Shown piece by piece: positions 9,078-18,051 of a stretch of DNA of 64,000 nucleotides (the stretch's first letter is position 1; each line of letters opens with the position of its first letter). The DNA is from Gemmatimonadetes bacterium SCN 70-22 (GTDB taxonomy: Bacteria > Gemmatimonadota > Gemmatimonadetes > Gemmatimonadales > Gemmatimonadaceae). Made by a program: the position numbers and the translations under genes. The stretch lies in contig MEDZ01000029.1 of NCBI GenBank assembly GCA_001724275.1, forward strand, positions 16,126 to 80,125, written 5' to 3'. The notes under the pieces are model-generated. The model saw only the letters and a program-made list of their open reading frames with translations. It was not told the origin of the DNA and searched no databases.

Positions 9078-9593
9078 ATGCATTCCGAACTCGTCCTCCT
9101 CCGTCTCGTCCACGTGCTCGGCGGGATCGCGTGGGCCGGCTCCGCGCTCTTCCTCACCGTGTTCCTCGGCCCTGCGCTCGCGGCGTCGGGGCCCAACGCG
9201 GGACCGGTGATGGCGCAGCTCAAGGCGCGGCGCCTGGTGGCCTTCATGCCCACGGTCGCGCTCCTCACGATCCTGTCCGGATTGCGCCTGATGTGGATCC
9301 TCTCCGGCGGCTTTTCCATGGGCTATTTCACGACGCCGCATGGCTTGGCCTTCGGCGTGGCCGGTGCGACCGCGATCATCGGCTTCTTCTTCGCGATGCT
9401 CGTGCTGCGCCCCACGCAGGAGCGCATGGCGCAGCTGGCGCAGGCGATGGTGAAGGCCGCGGAGGAGCAGCGCGCGACGATCGCCAGCGAGCTGGCGCTC
9501 ATGCGCCGTCGCAACGAGCTGGCGAGCATGGCATCGCTCGTGATGCTCGTGATCGGCGCCGGGGGGATGGCGGTGGCGCGGTACCTGGGGTGA
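9078..9593 (+). CDS. small four-helix integral membrane protein
   Basis: A 171-residue protein with four hydrophobic helices (about 5-30, 50-75, 85-112, 150-168). The first helix carries LRLVHVLGGIAWAGSALF, whose buried histidine and Trp resemble CopD/DUF2269-type membrane proteins, some of which bind haem or copper. Between helices 3 and 4 lies a charged, Ala-rich amphipathic segment. Function is unknown and the family link is tentative. It converges with the VPS10-like gene. Confidence 0.7.
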   Translation: MHSELVLLRLVHVLGGIAWAGSALFLTVFLGPALAASGPNAGPVMAQLKARRLVAFMPTVALLTILSGLRLMWILSGGFSMGYFTTPHGLAFGVAGATAIIGFFFAMLVLRPTQERMAQLAQAMVKAAEEQRATIASELALMRRRNELASMASLVMLVIGAGGMAVARYLG

Positions 9594-9632
9594 TGCCGGC
9601 GGGCGGTGTCCCGTCCGCCGTGGCTCGCCCCG

Positions 9633-12600
9633 TCAGTCGGGCACGTTCATCGTCACCCCGTTGGCGGCGAGCGTGCGGCTCATCGCGCGCGCCCGCTCCA
9701 GGAAGGTGCGCGCCTGCGTCATCGCCGTGGCCAGTTCCGCGCGCGTGTCGTTCACCTGCCGCATCGTCCCCGCGGTGGGGAGCTCCCAGATGCCTTGCAG
9801 CTGCGCCTTCAGCATCCCGAGGCGCCCGAGGACGTTGGCCGCCAGCGCCGCCTGCGCCGCCGCCCCACCGCCGAAGCCGCCCCCCGTGGCGGCGGGGACG
9901 CCGAAGCGGGCCCGCACCGAGTCGAACTGCTGCCGGAACTCGCGCCATTCCGTCTTGACGTTCGCCGGTGCCGTGCTCGAGTCCACCTTCGGGGCGACCT
10001 TCATGACCTCGTCGTACAGCGCGGCCAGGGGACGCGCCGCCTCGACCCCGCGCCGGTGGGACTCGTGGAGGTCGGCGACGATGGCGTTGTAGCGCGCGCG
10101 GTCGCCACCCGTCAGCTGCACGGCCGGGTCCATCGTGAGGCGCAGCGGCTTGGCGTCCAGCACGCGCCCGCCGGCGACGAGGGAGACCGTGTATGTCCCC
10201 GGGACGACCAGCGGCCCCTGGTACTGGGCGGCGGCGCCGAAGCCGAAGCCGCCGCCGGGGCCACCGCCACCGGCGGCCGTCGTGTCGGGGGGCGGGCACG
10301 GACTCGCGGCCTTGTAGCCGACCGGCGGGAGCGCCTCCGGCACGCCGGGAATGGGGCGCTGGCGGCCCCCGGGGCCGCCCTGCGCGCCCGCACCGCCCTG
10401 ACCCCCCGTGCGCCGGACGGGGAGCGGCGCGATCGGCTCGACGCGCTGGTCCCAGCACATCGTCTGGAGCCCGGCGGCGTTGCGACTGGCGGGAATCGCC
10501 AGCTCGCGGACCACGCGCCCGCTCCCATCGGCGATGCGCAGCCTGGGGCTGTCGAGCGGCGCCTTGAGGTACAGCGGCAACACCGCCTCCGCCGGCGGGT
10601 TCTCGCCCGTGAAGAACTGGTGCCCCCAGAACTCGTCGTTGCGGTCGTCCTTGTACTTCCACTGCAGGGTGAAGCCCGGCGTGACCAGCTTCGCCGCCGC
10701 GTCGCGGATCGATGCGTACTCCTGGATCGGCTCCAAATGGTCGAGGATCCATAGCGCGCGCCCGTGCGTCGCCACCAGCAGCGCATTGTCGCGCGGATGG
10801 ATCGTGAGCTCATCCACGCGCACCGTGGGAAGGTTGGCCTTGAGGCGTCGCCAGCTGGCCCCGCGGTCGAGCGAGAGGAAGATCCCCGTCTCGGTGCCGA
10901 CGTAGAGCACGTCGCGGTTGCGCGTGTCCTCGGTGAGGGTGCGCACGTTCTCGCCGCGGAGCCCGTTCACGATGGGACGGAACGTCGCCCCGAAGTCACG
11001 GCTCACCCAGACGTACGGCTCGTAGTCGTTCTCCCGGTGGTTGTCGACGGTGACGTACACCGTCGCCGCATCGAAACGCGACGGGACCACCTCGGACACG
11101 AAGGCGTTGCCCGAGGGGAAACCGGGGAGGTTCCGCGTGACGTCCTGCCACGAGCGCCCCCCATCGCGCGACACCTGCACGACCCCATCGTCGGTCCCCG
11201 CATAGTACACCCCCGCCTGGCGAGGCGATTCGGCGAAGGCGACGATCGTCGGCCACTGCGAGATCCCATCGTTCTTCGCGATCGTGATGTCCTTCCCCGC
11301 GAGCCCCATCGTCACGATGGAATCGCGGTTCACGTTCTTCGTGAGGTCGGGGCTGATCGCCTCCCACGAGTCGCCGCGGTCGCGCGAGCGGAAGACGCGA
11401 TTGGCCGCCGCCAGCAGCGTCCCCGGGTCGTTGGGCGAGTGCATGAGCGGCGTGTCCCAATGGAAGCGGTATTGCTCCCCCTTGGCCGCGTTGACCACGT
11501 TGAACGGCGTGGGACGGATGCTGCGCATCTCGCCCGTGACCGTGTTGCGCCGGATGATGTTCCCGTCCTGCGACTCGGTGTAGACGATCTTCGGGTCGCG
11601 CAGGTCGGGGATGGCGACGAACCCGTCGCCGCCGAGGATCTGGAACCAGTCGTGGTTCACGATCCCGCGCGACAGCCGCGAGGCGCTGGGGCCGCACCAG
11701 TTGTAGTTGTCCTGCATCCCGCCGCACACGTTGTACGGGATCTGCAGGTCGTAGCTCACGTGATAGAAGAGCCCGACCGGGAGGTTGGGGATGAAGGTCC
11801 ACGTGCGGCTCATGTCGTACGACACGGCGAGTCCGCCGTCGTTGCCGATGAGGACGTGGTCGGGATTGCGCGGGTCGATCCAGATGGCGTGGACGTCGTC
11901 GTGCGTGACGAGCGCGGCGTCGGTCTCGAAGGTGCGCCCACCGTCCACGGACATGTGCAACCCGACGCCGCCCAGGTAGATGCGCTCGGGGCTCGTGGGG
12001 TCGATGCGCAGCTGCGAGAAGTACATGGGGCGCGGGTTCGTCGCCGACATCTTGCGCCACGTCTGGCCGCCATCGTCGGAGCGGTAGATCCCCATCGCCG
12101 TCGTATCGGGGCCCGGGCGACGCCCGGACGCCGCGCCGCCAGCTGCAGCCGCCATCCCGCCTCCCGGCGCCCCCCCGCCGGGACCGCCGGTCGCCGGTCC
12201 TTCCACCAGGGCGTAGACGATCCGGGAGCTCTGCCGGTAGATGTCGAGCGCGATGCGCCCCAGCGGCCCTGCCGGGAGCCCGTTCCCCGAGAGCTTCGTC
12301 CACGTGTCGCCGCCGTCGGTCGAGCGCCAGATGGCGCTCCCCGGGCCGCCGCCGTTCATGCAGCACGCGGTGCGCCGGCGCTGGTACGACGAGGCATACA
12401 GGACGTTGGGCTCGGAGAGCGAGATCGCGAGGTCGTTGGCCCCCGTGTCGTCGTCCAGGACGAGGACCTGCTTCCACGTCTTCCCGCCATCGGTCGTCTT
12501 GTAGATCCCGCGTTCGCCCCCGGGCCCGAAGAGCGGCCCCGTCGCCGCAACGAGGACGACGTCGTTGTTGGCGGGATGGATGACGATGCGATTGATGTGC

Positions 12601-13082
12601 TTCGACTGCGCGAGCCCCATCCGCGTGAAGGTCTTCCCGCCATCCGTCGACTTCCAGACCCCGCCTCCCCACGAGGTGCTCTGGCGATTGTTCGACTCGC
12701 CCGCCCCCACCCAGACCAGGTCGGGGTTGATCTGCGACACGGCGACGTCGCCGATGGCGATCAGCCCCTGGTCCTGGAACAGGGGCTCGAAGGTGGCCCC
12801 GTTGCTCGTCGTCTTCCACACCCCGCCGTGGGCGGTCCCCACGTAGTAGACGGCGGGGTTGGCCTCGTACACCGCCACATCCGCGATCCGGCCCGACATC
12901 GTGGCTGGGCCGATGGAGCGGAAGTGCAGGCCTTCGAACTCCTCGGCGACCTGTCCCTGCGATTGGGCGAGGGCGTCCGGCGCGAGGACGACGATCGACG
13001 CGATCAGACCCGACGCGAGGAGACTCGACGCGAGCGCTCCGAGCCGGGGGAGCGGGAGCGTGGGGCGAGAGGGGAGGCGCAT
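9633..13082 (-). CDS. secreted VPS10/sortilin-like BNR-repeat protein
   Basis: A 1149-residue protein with a signal peptide (to about residue 40, ending DALAQ). Most of it is a beta-propeller set with at least nine Asp-box/BNR-type repeats, for example STDGGKTF, TTDGGKTW, STDGGDTW, SDDGGQTW, SVDGGRTF, SRDGGRSW and SLDRGASW, spread over about residues 60-740. The last 330 residues are Pro/Gly-rich loops and a helical tail. This architecture is the glycosyl hydrolase/VPS10-like exo-protein common in Gemmatimonadota and Acidobacteriota. No sialidase catalytic set was identified, so enzymatic activity is uncertain; binding or scaffold roles are possible. The gene is divergent from the DinB gene. 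Confidence 0.88.
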   Translation of the reverse strand: MRLPSRPTLPLPRLGALASSLLASGLIASIVVLAPDALAQSQGQVAEEFEGLHFRSIGPATMSGRIADVAVYEANPAVYYVGTAHGGVWKTTSNGATFEPLFQDQGLIAIGDVAVSQINPDLVWVGAGESNNRQSTSWGGGVWKSTDGGKTFTRMGLAQSKHINRIVIHPANNDVVLVAATGPLFGPGGERGIYKTTDGGKTWKQVLVLDDDTGANDLAISLSEPNVLYASSYQRRRTACCMNGGGPGSAIWRSTDGGDTWTKLSGNGLPAGPLGRIALDIYRQSSRIVYALVEGPATGGPGGGAPGGGMAAAAGGAASGRRPGPDTTAMGIYRSDDGGQTWRKMSATNPRPMYFSQLRIDPTSPERIYLGGVGLHMSVDGGRTFETDAALVTHDDVHAIWIDPRNPDHVLIGNDGGLAVSYDMSRTWTFIPNLPVGLFYHVSYDLQIPYNVCGGMQDNYNWCGPSASRLSRGIVNHDWFQILGGDGFVAIPDLRDPKIVYTESQDGNIIRRNTVTGEMRSIRPTPFNVVNAAKGEQYRFHWDTPLMHSPNDPGTLLAAANRVFRSRDRGDSWEAISPDLTKNVNRDSIVTMGLAGKDITIAKNDGISQWPTIVAFAESPRQAGVYYAGTDDGVVQVSRDGGRSWQDVTRNLPGFPSGNAFVSEVVPSRFDAATVYVTVDNHRENDYEPYVWVSRDFGATFRPIVNGLRGENVRTLTEDTRNRDVLYVGTETGIFLSLDRGASWRRLKANLPTVRVDELTIHPRDNALLVATHGRALWILDHLEPIQEYASIRDAAAKLVTPGFTLQWKYKDDRNDEFWGHQFFTGENPPAEAVLPLYLKAPLDSPRLRIADGSGRVVRELAIPASRNAAGLQTMCWDQRVEPIAPLPVRRTGGQGGAGAQGGPGGRQRPIPGVPEALPPVGYKAASPCPPPDTTAAGGGGPGGGFGFGAAAQYQGPLVVPGTYTVSLVAGGRVLDAKPLRLTMDPAVQLTGGDRARYNAIVADLHESHRRGVEAARPLAALYDEVMKVAPKVDSSTAPANVKTEWREFRQQFDSVRARFGVPAATGGGFGGGAAAQAALAANVLGRLGMLKAQLQGIWELPTAGTMRQVNDTRAELATAMTQARTFLERARAMSRTLAANGVTMNVPD

Positions 13083-13321
13083 CGCTGGAAGCGTGACGAA
13101 TGAGGGGAGAGGGGAAGCGAGGACGTTGCATCCCGTACGCGCGCCGCGCCAGCGCCGGTCGATTCGTCTTGTGGATTCCTTCTCCCCCGGGGCGACGATG
13201 GTCCCGGGACCTCCCGTTGGCCATCGACGCGCTCCAGCTTATCTCCCGGTCGTCCCCTGCGCCGAGCGTCCCGCCGCCGCAGGTGGCGACGCCGGCCGTC
13301 CCCCTCGCCAAGGAGCGCACC

Positions 13322-13885
13322 ATGAACGCCCGCCTCTTCATCCTCGCCGCTGCGCTGGCCACCTCGTTCCCCGTCGCTGGTGCGCGCGCCCAGGGTGCGC
13401 CGAGCGCCCCGAGCTGGATGGGCGAGATGCACCGTGACGTCAATCAGGCGCAACAGAAGATGATCGCCCTCGCCAACGCCATCCCCGAGAGCGCCTACGA
13501 CTGGCGCCCGAGCCCGGGGACACGGTCGGTGCGCGAGGTGTTCCTGCACGTCGCCTCGGACAACTACTTCATCCCGATCGCCATGGGCAAGCCCGCACCG
13601 GAGTCGAGCGGGATCACGAGCGACATGAAGTCGGTGGCGGCGTACGAGCAGCGCAAGCTGGCCAAGGCGCAGATCGTCGCCGAGCTCGAGGCGTCGTACA
13701 AGCACCTGCACCAGGGGATGGGGCTCACCACCGACGCCAACGCCACCGAGACGATCAAGTTCTTCGGGCAGGACTGGACGCGGATGCGCGCCATGACGCT
13801 GACGGTCACCCACCTGCACGAGCACCTGGGGCAGATGATCGCCTACGCGCGCAGCAACAACGTGGTGCCTCCCTGGAGCAAGTAG
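13322..13885 (+). CDS. exported DinB-family protein
   Basis: A 187-residue protein with a signal peptide (about 1-24, ending AGARAQ) followed by a DinB/YfiT-like four-helix bundle. The three metal-binding histidines of the fold appear in FLHVASDNYF and in the HLHEH segment near the C-terminus. DinB proteins are usually cytoplasmic thiol-transferase-like metalloproteins, so export is notable; a second exported member is at 58534. AGGAG at 13311-13315 precedes ATG 13322 by 6 nt, a firm start. The biochemical role is not known. Confidence 0.85.
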   Translation: MNARLFILAAALATSFPVAGARAQGAPSAPSWMGEMHRDVNQAQQKMIALANAIPESAYDWRPSPGTRSVREVFLHVASDNYFIPIAMGKPAPESSGITSDMKSVAAYEQRKLAKAQIVAELEASYKHLHQGMGLTTDANATETIKFFGQDWTRMRAMTLTVTHLHEHLGQMIAYARSNNVVPPWSK

Positions 13886-13912
13886 CCGAGCCTCCTCCTG
13901 CTGCGCCCTCGC

Positions 13913-15358
13913 ATGCCCCGCACGCGCCCGTTCGCCGCCGTCGCCGTCCTCCTCGCGAGCAGCGCGTTGCAGCTCGCCGCGCAGGCACCGGCCCCACGCC
14001 TCGCCCCCGCGACGGCGGCGGCCATCGACTCCCTGTTCACCCCCATGTCGCACGCCGGCTCCCCCGGCTGCGCCGTGGGGGTGTTCCAGGATGGCAGCAT
14101 CACCTTCGCACGCGGCTACGGCTTTGCCAACCTCAATCACGACGTCCCCATCACCCCGGCGACGCGCTTCACGGTGGGGTCGGTCTCCAAGCAGTTCACC
14201 GCCGCCGCGATCGCCCTCCTGGTGCGCGCCGGCAAGCTCTCGCTCGACGACGACGTGCGGACGTTCATTCCCGAGATGGAGGATTTCGGCACGCCGGTGA
14301 AGGTGCGGCACCTCGTGCACCACACGAGCGGGCTGCGCGACTTCTGGGAGCTGGTGGGGCTGGCCGGCGTGCGCTACGACGACGGCTACACCTCCGACGA
14401 CATGCTCGCCCTCGCCGCCAGGCAGAAGGGGCTCAACTTCGCGCCCGGCTCCGGGTACCGCTACAGCAACACGGGATACCTGGCGCTGGGCGTCATCGTG
14501 CAGCGCGTCACGGGGCAGTCGCTGCGGCGCTTTGCCGACTCGGCGCTCTTCCAGCCGTTAGGCATGCAGCAGACGATGTTCCTCGACGACCACACCGAGG
14601 TGGTCCCCGGGCGGGCAATGGCCTACGCCCCGCGCGGCGACGGGTGGCGCATCGACGTCTGGAACAACGACATCGTCGGACAGGGCGGGATCGTGACCTC
14701 GCTGGCCGACCTGCAGAAGTGGGACGAGAACTTCTACTCGGGGAAGGTCGGCGGCCCGGAGTTCCTGGCGCTGATGCACCAGGTGGAGCCGCTCACCTCC
14801 GGCGCACCCAACCGGTATGCCTTCGGGATCACGGTGGGCTCGTACCGCGGGCAGAAGCTGGTGGAGCACACCGGCTCCACCGGCGGCTATCGCGCGGCGC
14901 TGTTCCGATTCCCCGACCAGCACACGTCGTTCGCGATGCTGTGCAACCGCAGCACGACCAACACGTCGCAGCTCTCGCTCCGCATGGCCGACGTGGTGCT
15001 GCGCGGGTCGTTGGGGGCGCCGACGGCGCGCGAGACGGCGGCCGGCGAGGAACGCGCCGCCGGGCGCACGGCGGGCCCCGCGCGCCCGGGCGAGCACCCG
15101 GCGATCGCGGGGCGCTACGCCAGCCCGGAGCTGATGGGAGCCGTGTACGAGGTGACGCAGGCACCTGACGGGTCCTTGCAGCTGAGGCGGCCGCGCGCCG
15201 CCGCGGTGGCGCTGTCACCGCTCGGGCCGGCCCTCTCCTACGCCGCCGGCGAGTCCCTCACGCTCACCTTCGACACGCCCGTGAAGGGACGGTCCCCCGG
15301 CTTCCGCCTCGACGCCGATCGCGTGCAGCACATCCGGTTCGAACGCGTGGTGCGCTGA
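13913..15358 (+). CDS. secreted serine hydrolase, class C beta-lactamase/DD-peptidase fold
   Basis: A 481-residue exported protein (signal peptide to about residue 24). The penicilloyl-serine-transferase motifs are complete: SVSK at 90-93 with nucleophile S90, YSN at 184-186 and HTG at 319-321 replacing KTG. Members of this Pfam Beta-lactamase group include esterases, D-aminopeptidases and DD-carboxypeptidases, and HTG is common in non-lactamase members. A C-terminal beta domain of about 100 residues begins after a Pro/Ala-rich linker near 385-400. It follows the DinB gene by 27 nt and may be co-transcribed. No resistance function should be read from the fold alone. Confidence 0.88.
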   Translation: MPRTRPFAAVAVLLASSALQLAAQAPAPRLAPATAAAIDSLFTPMSHAGSPGCAVGVFQDGSITFARGYGFANLNHDVPITPATRFTVGSVSKQFTAAAIALLVRAGKLSLDDDVRTFIPEMEDFGTPVKVRHLVHHTSGLRDFWELVGLAGVRYDDGYTSDDMLALAARQKGLNFAPGSGYRYSNTGYLALGVIVQRVTGQSLRRFADSALFQPLGMQQTMFLDDHTEVVPGRAMAYAPRGDGWRIDVWNNDIVGQGGIVTSLADLQKWDENFYSGKVGGPEFLALMHQVEPLTSGAPNRYAFGITVGSYRGQKLVEHTGSTGGYRAALFRFPDQHTSFAMLCNRSTTNTSQLSLRMADVVLRGSLGAPTARETAAGEERAAGRTAGPARPGEHPAIAGRYASPELMGAVYEVTQAPDGSLQLRRPRAAAVALSPLGPALSYAAGESLTLTFDTPVKGRSPGFRLDADRVQHIRFERVVR

Positions 15359-15413
15359 GCGCGCCCTCGCGAGACACACACCCGACCATCGCCAACGACG
15401 GACCCACCCTTCC

Positions 15414-17288
15414 GTGCACTCACCCGACGAACTCCTCGAGCAGATGGAGGCGGAGCTGGCCGCCTCCGACTTCGGACTCCCCGCCGCCGAGGGAAGCTGG
15501 ACCGGCGCCCGCGACATCGACCGCCGTCACTTCATGTTCGTTTCGCTGGTCACCGCCGCGGCGAGCACGCTGGGTGCTGCCACTGCGCTCCGCGCGCAGG
15601 AGGAAACGGCCGGCGCCGCCCCGGCGCGCCCGGCCGCGCCAACACAGCCGCAGGCGCTGCAGCCGCCGCAGGCGCTGCAGCCGCCGCAGCCGCAACAACC
15701 GCCGCTCCCGCTCGGCAACGGCGAGGCGCCCGCGCTCCAGTTCCAGCCATACCCCGCGGGGACGGGCGCCCTCATGGAGCGGCTCGCGCGCGAACGCGGG
15801 CGCGCGGCATTCGACCGGGCGGTGTTCGAGGTGCCGAAGTGGACGGGGCCCGTCCCCACCTCGCCCGACGACCTGGCCTTCCTCCCCGCGCACCGCCTGG
15901 CCGCACTGCTCCGGGCGAGGCGGGTCACGTCGTTGCAACTGACGGAGCTGTACCTGTCGCGCCTCGAGCGCCTCAACCCGACGCTCAACTGCGTGGTGAC
16001 GCTCATGGCCGACCAGGCGCGCGCCGAGGCGCGCCGGGCCGATGCCGAGATCGCGGCCGGGAAGTGGCGCGGGCCGCTGCACGGGATCCCGTACGGGGTG
16101 AAGGACCTCTTCTCGACGAAGGGGGTCCCCACGACCTGGGGGGCCGCCGACTTCAAGGACCGCGTCATCGACGAGGACGCGGAGATCGTCATCCGGCTGC
16201 GCCAGGCGGGGGCGGTCCTGGTGGCCAAGCTCTCCACCGGGCTCTTCGCCCAGAACGATTGGTGGTTCGGCGGGCGCACGAACAACCCGTGGAACCTCTC
16301 GCAGGGGTCGAGCGGATCGTCGGCGGGGCCGGCCTCGGCGGTCGCCGCCGGCTGCGTCGCCTTCGCCATCGGGACGGAGACGCAGGGGTCGATCGTCTCC
16401 CCCGCGGTGCGCTGCGGAATCTCGGCGCTGCGCCCCACCTTCGGGCGCGTCTCGCGGCACGGCGGGATGGTGCTGGCCTGGTCGCAGGATCGCGTGGGGC
16501 CGATGTGCCGCACCGCCGAGGACTGCGCGATGGTCTTCAGCGTGCTGCATGGCGTGGACGAGAAGGACCCGTCGACGGTGACGACACCGTTCGCCTTCGA
16601 TCGCCGGGTCGCGCTGGCGTCGCTGCGCATCGGCGTCGACCCCAACGCGCCGAAGGAGCTGGTGGCGAAGCTGCGCGAGCTGGGGATGACCCCGCGCGAG
16701 ATCGGCCCGCGGCCGGCAATCCCGGGGATGCAGGGGGGCGGGCTCGGCGTGGAGTACGCGGCGGCCTTCGATGCCTACGTGCAGCGCAAGGCGAAGGAGA
16801 CGGGGCTCGACCTCGACAACCTCCCGCCGCTCCCGGCGCCGGGGACCCCGCCGGCGGCACCGGCGTCCAACGCCTCCCCCGCCAGCCCCATGGCCCCCGC
16901 CGACTGGAACCCGCGCTTCGTCAACGGGCGCCGGACGCGCGGCTTCGACTTCCTCCAGGTGCAACGCCGCCGCTACGCGATGATCGTGAAGTGGGGCGAG
17001 TTCATGCGCGACCTGGACATGTTCATCGCCGCGCCGATGGCCGACGTCGCGGCGAACGCCCAGACGGGGCACCCCTGCGTCGTCCTGCCCTACAAGTTCG
17101 ACGTCCCCCCCGTCGCGCAGTTCGGGCAGCGTCCCCCCGCCGACACCACGCCGCCGGCGCCCACGCTCGCCCCCCAGCCCGTCTGCGCCACGATCATCGG
17201 CGCGCTCTACGCCGACGACCGGATCCTCTCCGTGGCGCACCAGTTCCAACTGGCGACCGACTTCCACGCGCGGCGCCCGGCGCTGTAG
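15414..17288 (+). CDS. exported amidase-signature hydrolase
   Basis: A 624-residue amidase-signature enzyme. The catalytic triad is visible: K230 in YGVKDLF, cis-Ser S302 in GSSAGPA and nucleophile S326 in TETQGSIVSPA, with the correct 24-residue spacing. The N-terminus contains DRRHFMFVSLVTAAAS near 40-55, a Tat-like or anchor signal preceded by an unusually long acidic n-region. A Pro/Gln-rich linker (PQALQPPQALQ, about 79-96) built from an 18-bp duplication follows. Residues 470-500 hold another Pro/Ala-rich insert. The start is GTG 15414 without a clear ribosome binding site; an ATG at 15444 is the alternative. The reaction is amide hydrolysis; the substrate is unknown. Confidence 0.88.
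   Translation: MHSPDELLEQMEAELAASDFGLPAAEGSWTGARDIDRRHFMFVSLVTAAASTLGAATALRAQEETAGAAPARPAAPTQPQALQPPQALQPPQPQQPPLPLGNGEAPALQFQPYPAGTGALMERLARERGRAAFDRAVFEVPKWTGPVPTSPDDLAFLPAHRLAALLRARRVTSLQLTELYLSRLERLNPTLNCVVTLMADQARAEARRADAEIAAGKWRGPLHGIPYGVKDLFSTKGVPTTWGAADFKDRVIDEDAEIVIRLRQAGAVLVAKLSTGLFAQNDWWFGGRTNNPWNLSQGSSGSSAGPASAVAAGCVAFAIGTETQGSIVSPAVRCGISALRPTFGRVSRHGGMVLAWSQDRVGPMCRTAEDCAMVFSVLHGVDEKDPSTVTTPFAFDRRVALASLRIGVDPNAPKELVAKLRELGMTPREIGPRPAIPGMQGGGLGVEYAAAFDAYVQRKAKETGLDLDNLPPLPAPGTPPAAPASNASPASPMAPADWNPRFVNGRRTRGFDFLQVQRRRYAMIVKWGEFMRDLDMFIAAPMADVAANAQTGHPCVVLPYKFDVPPVAQFGQRPPADTTPPAPTLAPQPVCATIIGALYADDRILSVAHQFQLATDFHARRPAL
15648..15683 (+). repeat. 18-bp tandem duplication inside the amidase gene
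   Basis: CCGCAGGCGCTGCAGCCG occurs twice in direct succession (15648-15665 and 15666-15683) and encodes the repeated PQALQP unit of the linker after the export signal. It is a likely slippage product and could vary in copy number between strains. Confidence 0.8.
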
Positions 17289-17314
17289 CCGGCGGCGCGG
17301 GGGAGCGCATGCCC

Positions 17315-17346
17315 TGACGTGTCGGGGAGGTGACGTATCGGGGAGG
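17315..17346. repeat. 16-bp direct repeat between amidase and lipoprotein genes
   Basis: TGACGTGTCGGGGAGG (17315-17330) is followed immediately by TGACGTATCGGGGAGG, one mismatch. It lies in the 85-nt gap between convergent genes. No function is evident. Confidence 0.6.
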
Positions 17347-17373
17347 TGCCGCCGGGCCGGCCCAGGCTCCCCC

Positions 17374-17874
17374 TCATCGGCACACCACCTCCCACCGCTT
17401 GGGCTCGAACGTCGTCCCCGACACCGGGTCGTAGCGGTACGTCCCGTTCATCACCAGGTGGAAGTCCGGTGCCGCCGTCGCCGACACCACACGGAAGATG
17501 GCCACCTGGTCGGATTCGGAGGCGCCGGTGCTCGTCTGCATTACGTAGTCGCTGTTGGAGACCTGCAGGTGGCGATACGTGAGCCCCGTCGACGTCCCCG
17601 TGCCGGAAAGGTTGCCGTTGAGGTGCGACTTGATGCGCAGCACGTCGACACTCCCCCAGATGCGCGTAGTGACGTTCAGCGATCCGCGCACGGCGAGCGT
17701 CTCGCTGATGCACGGCCCCGCAACCGTGATGTCGATGGGGACGCGCTGCACGGTCACCTCGACCGGAGCCCCGAGCCCCGCGAGGAGGGCGGGCGTGTCG
17801 ACCGGCACCGTGGGGAGCGAATCCTGGCATGCGGCAAGCAGCAGGGCGAGTCCGGTGAGTACGATGCGGCGCAT
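17374..17874 (-). CDS. small lipoprotein of unknown function
   Basis: A 166-residue protein with a lipoprotein signal: short basic n-region, hydrophobic core and lipobox LAAC with lipidated C16. The mature part is beta-rich, with two further cysteines (one in GPCISE and the second-to-last residue) that could form a disulfide, and the C-terminal phrase MNGTYRYDPVSGTTFEP. I do not recognise a family. It lies upstream of the zinc metalloprotease on the same strand direction, but 177 nt of non-coding sequence separates them. Confidence 0.7.
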   Translation of the reverse strand: MRRIVLTGLALLLAACQDSLPTVPVDTPALLAGLGAPVEVTVQRVPIDITVAGPCISETLAVRGSLNVTTRIWGSVDVLRIKSHLNGNLSGTGTSTGLTYRHLQVSNSDYVMQTSTGASESDQVAIFRVVSATAAPDFHLVMNGTYRYDPVSGTTFEPKRWEVVCR

Positions 17875-18051
17875 GGGGTCTCGGTTCAGGGGTCCGGTGG
17901 TGAAGGTCGGCGGTGCACCCGAAGGCGCAGCGCCAGACCTTAACGCCTACTCAAGAATCGCACCATACGGGTGCAACCGGGCCCAGCCGCAACGCCCGTC
18001 GAGCGCCGCGGCCGGGCGATCACGGCCACCGCGCCGCGTACGAGGATCGCA

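Noticed and set aside
10764..13103. A 779-codon plus-strand frame opposite the VPS10-like gene
   Set aside because: The Asp-box repeats, signal peptide and family length support the minus-strand gene; the antisense product has no recognisable features.
13913..15358. Antibiotic-resistance beta-lactamase
   Set aside because: The fold is right, but HTG instead of KTG and the C-terminal extension fit the broader esterase/peptidase group; resistance cannot be inferred.
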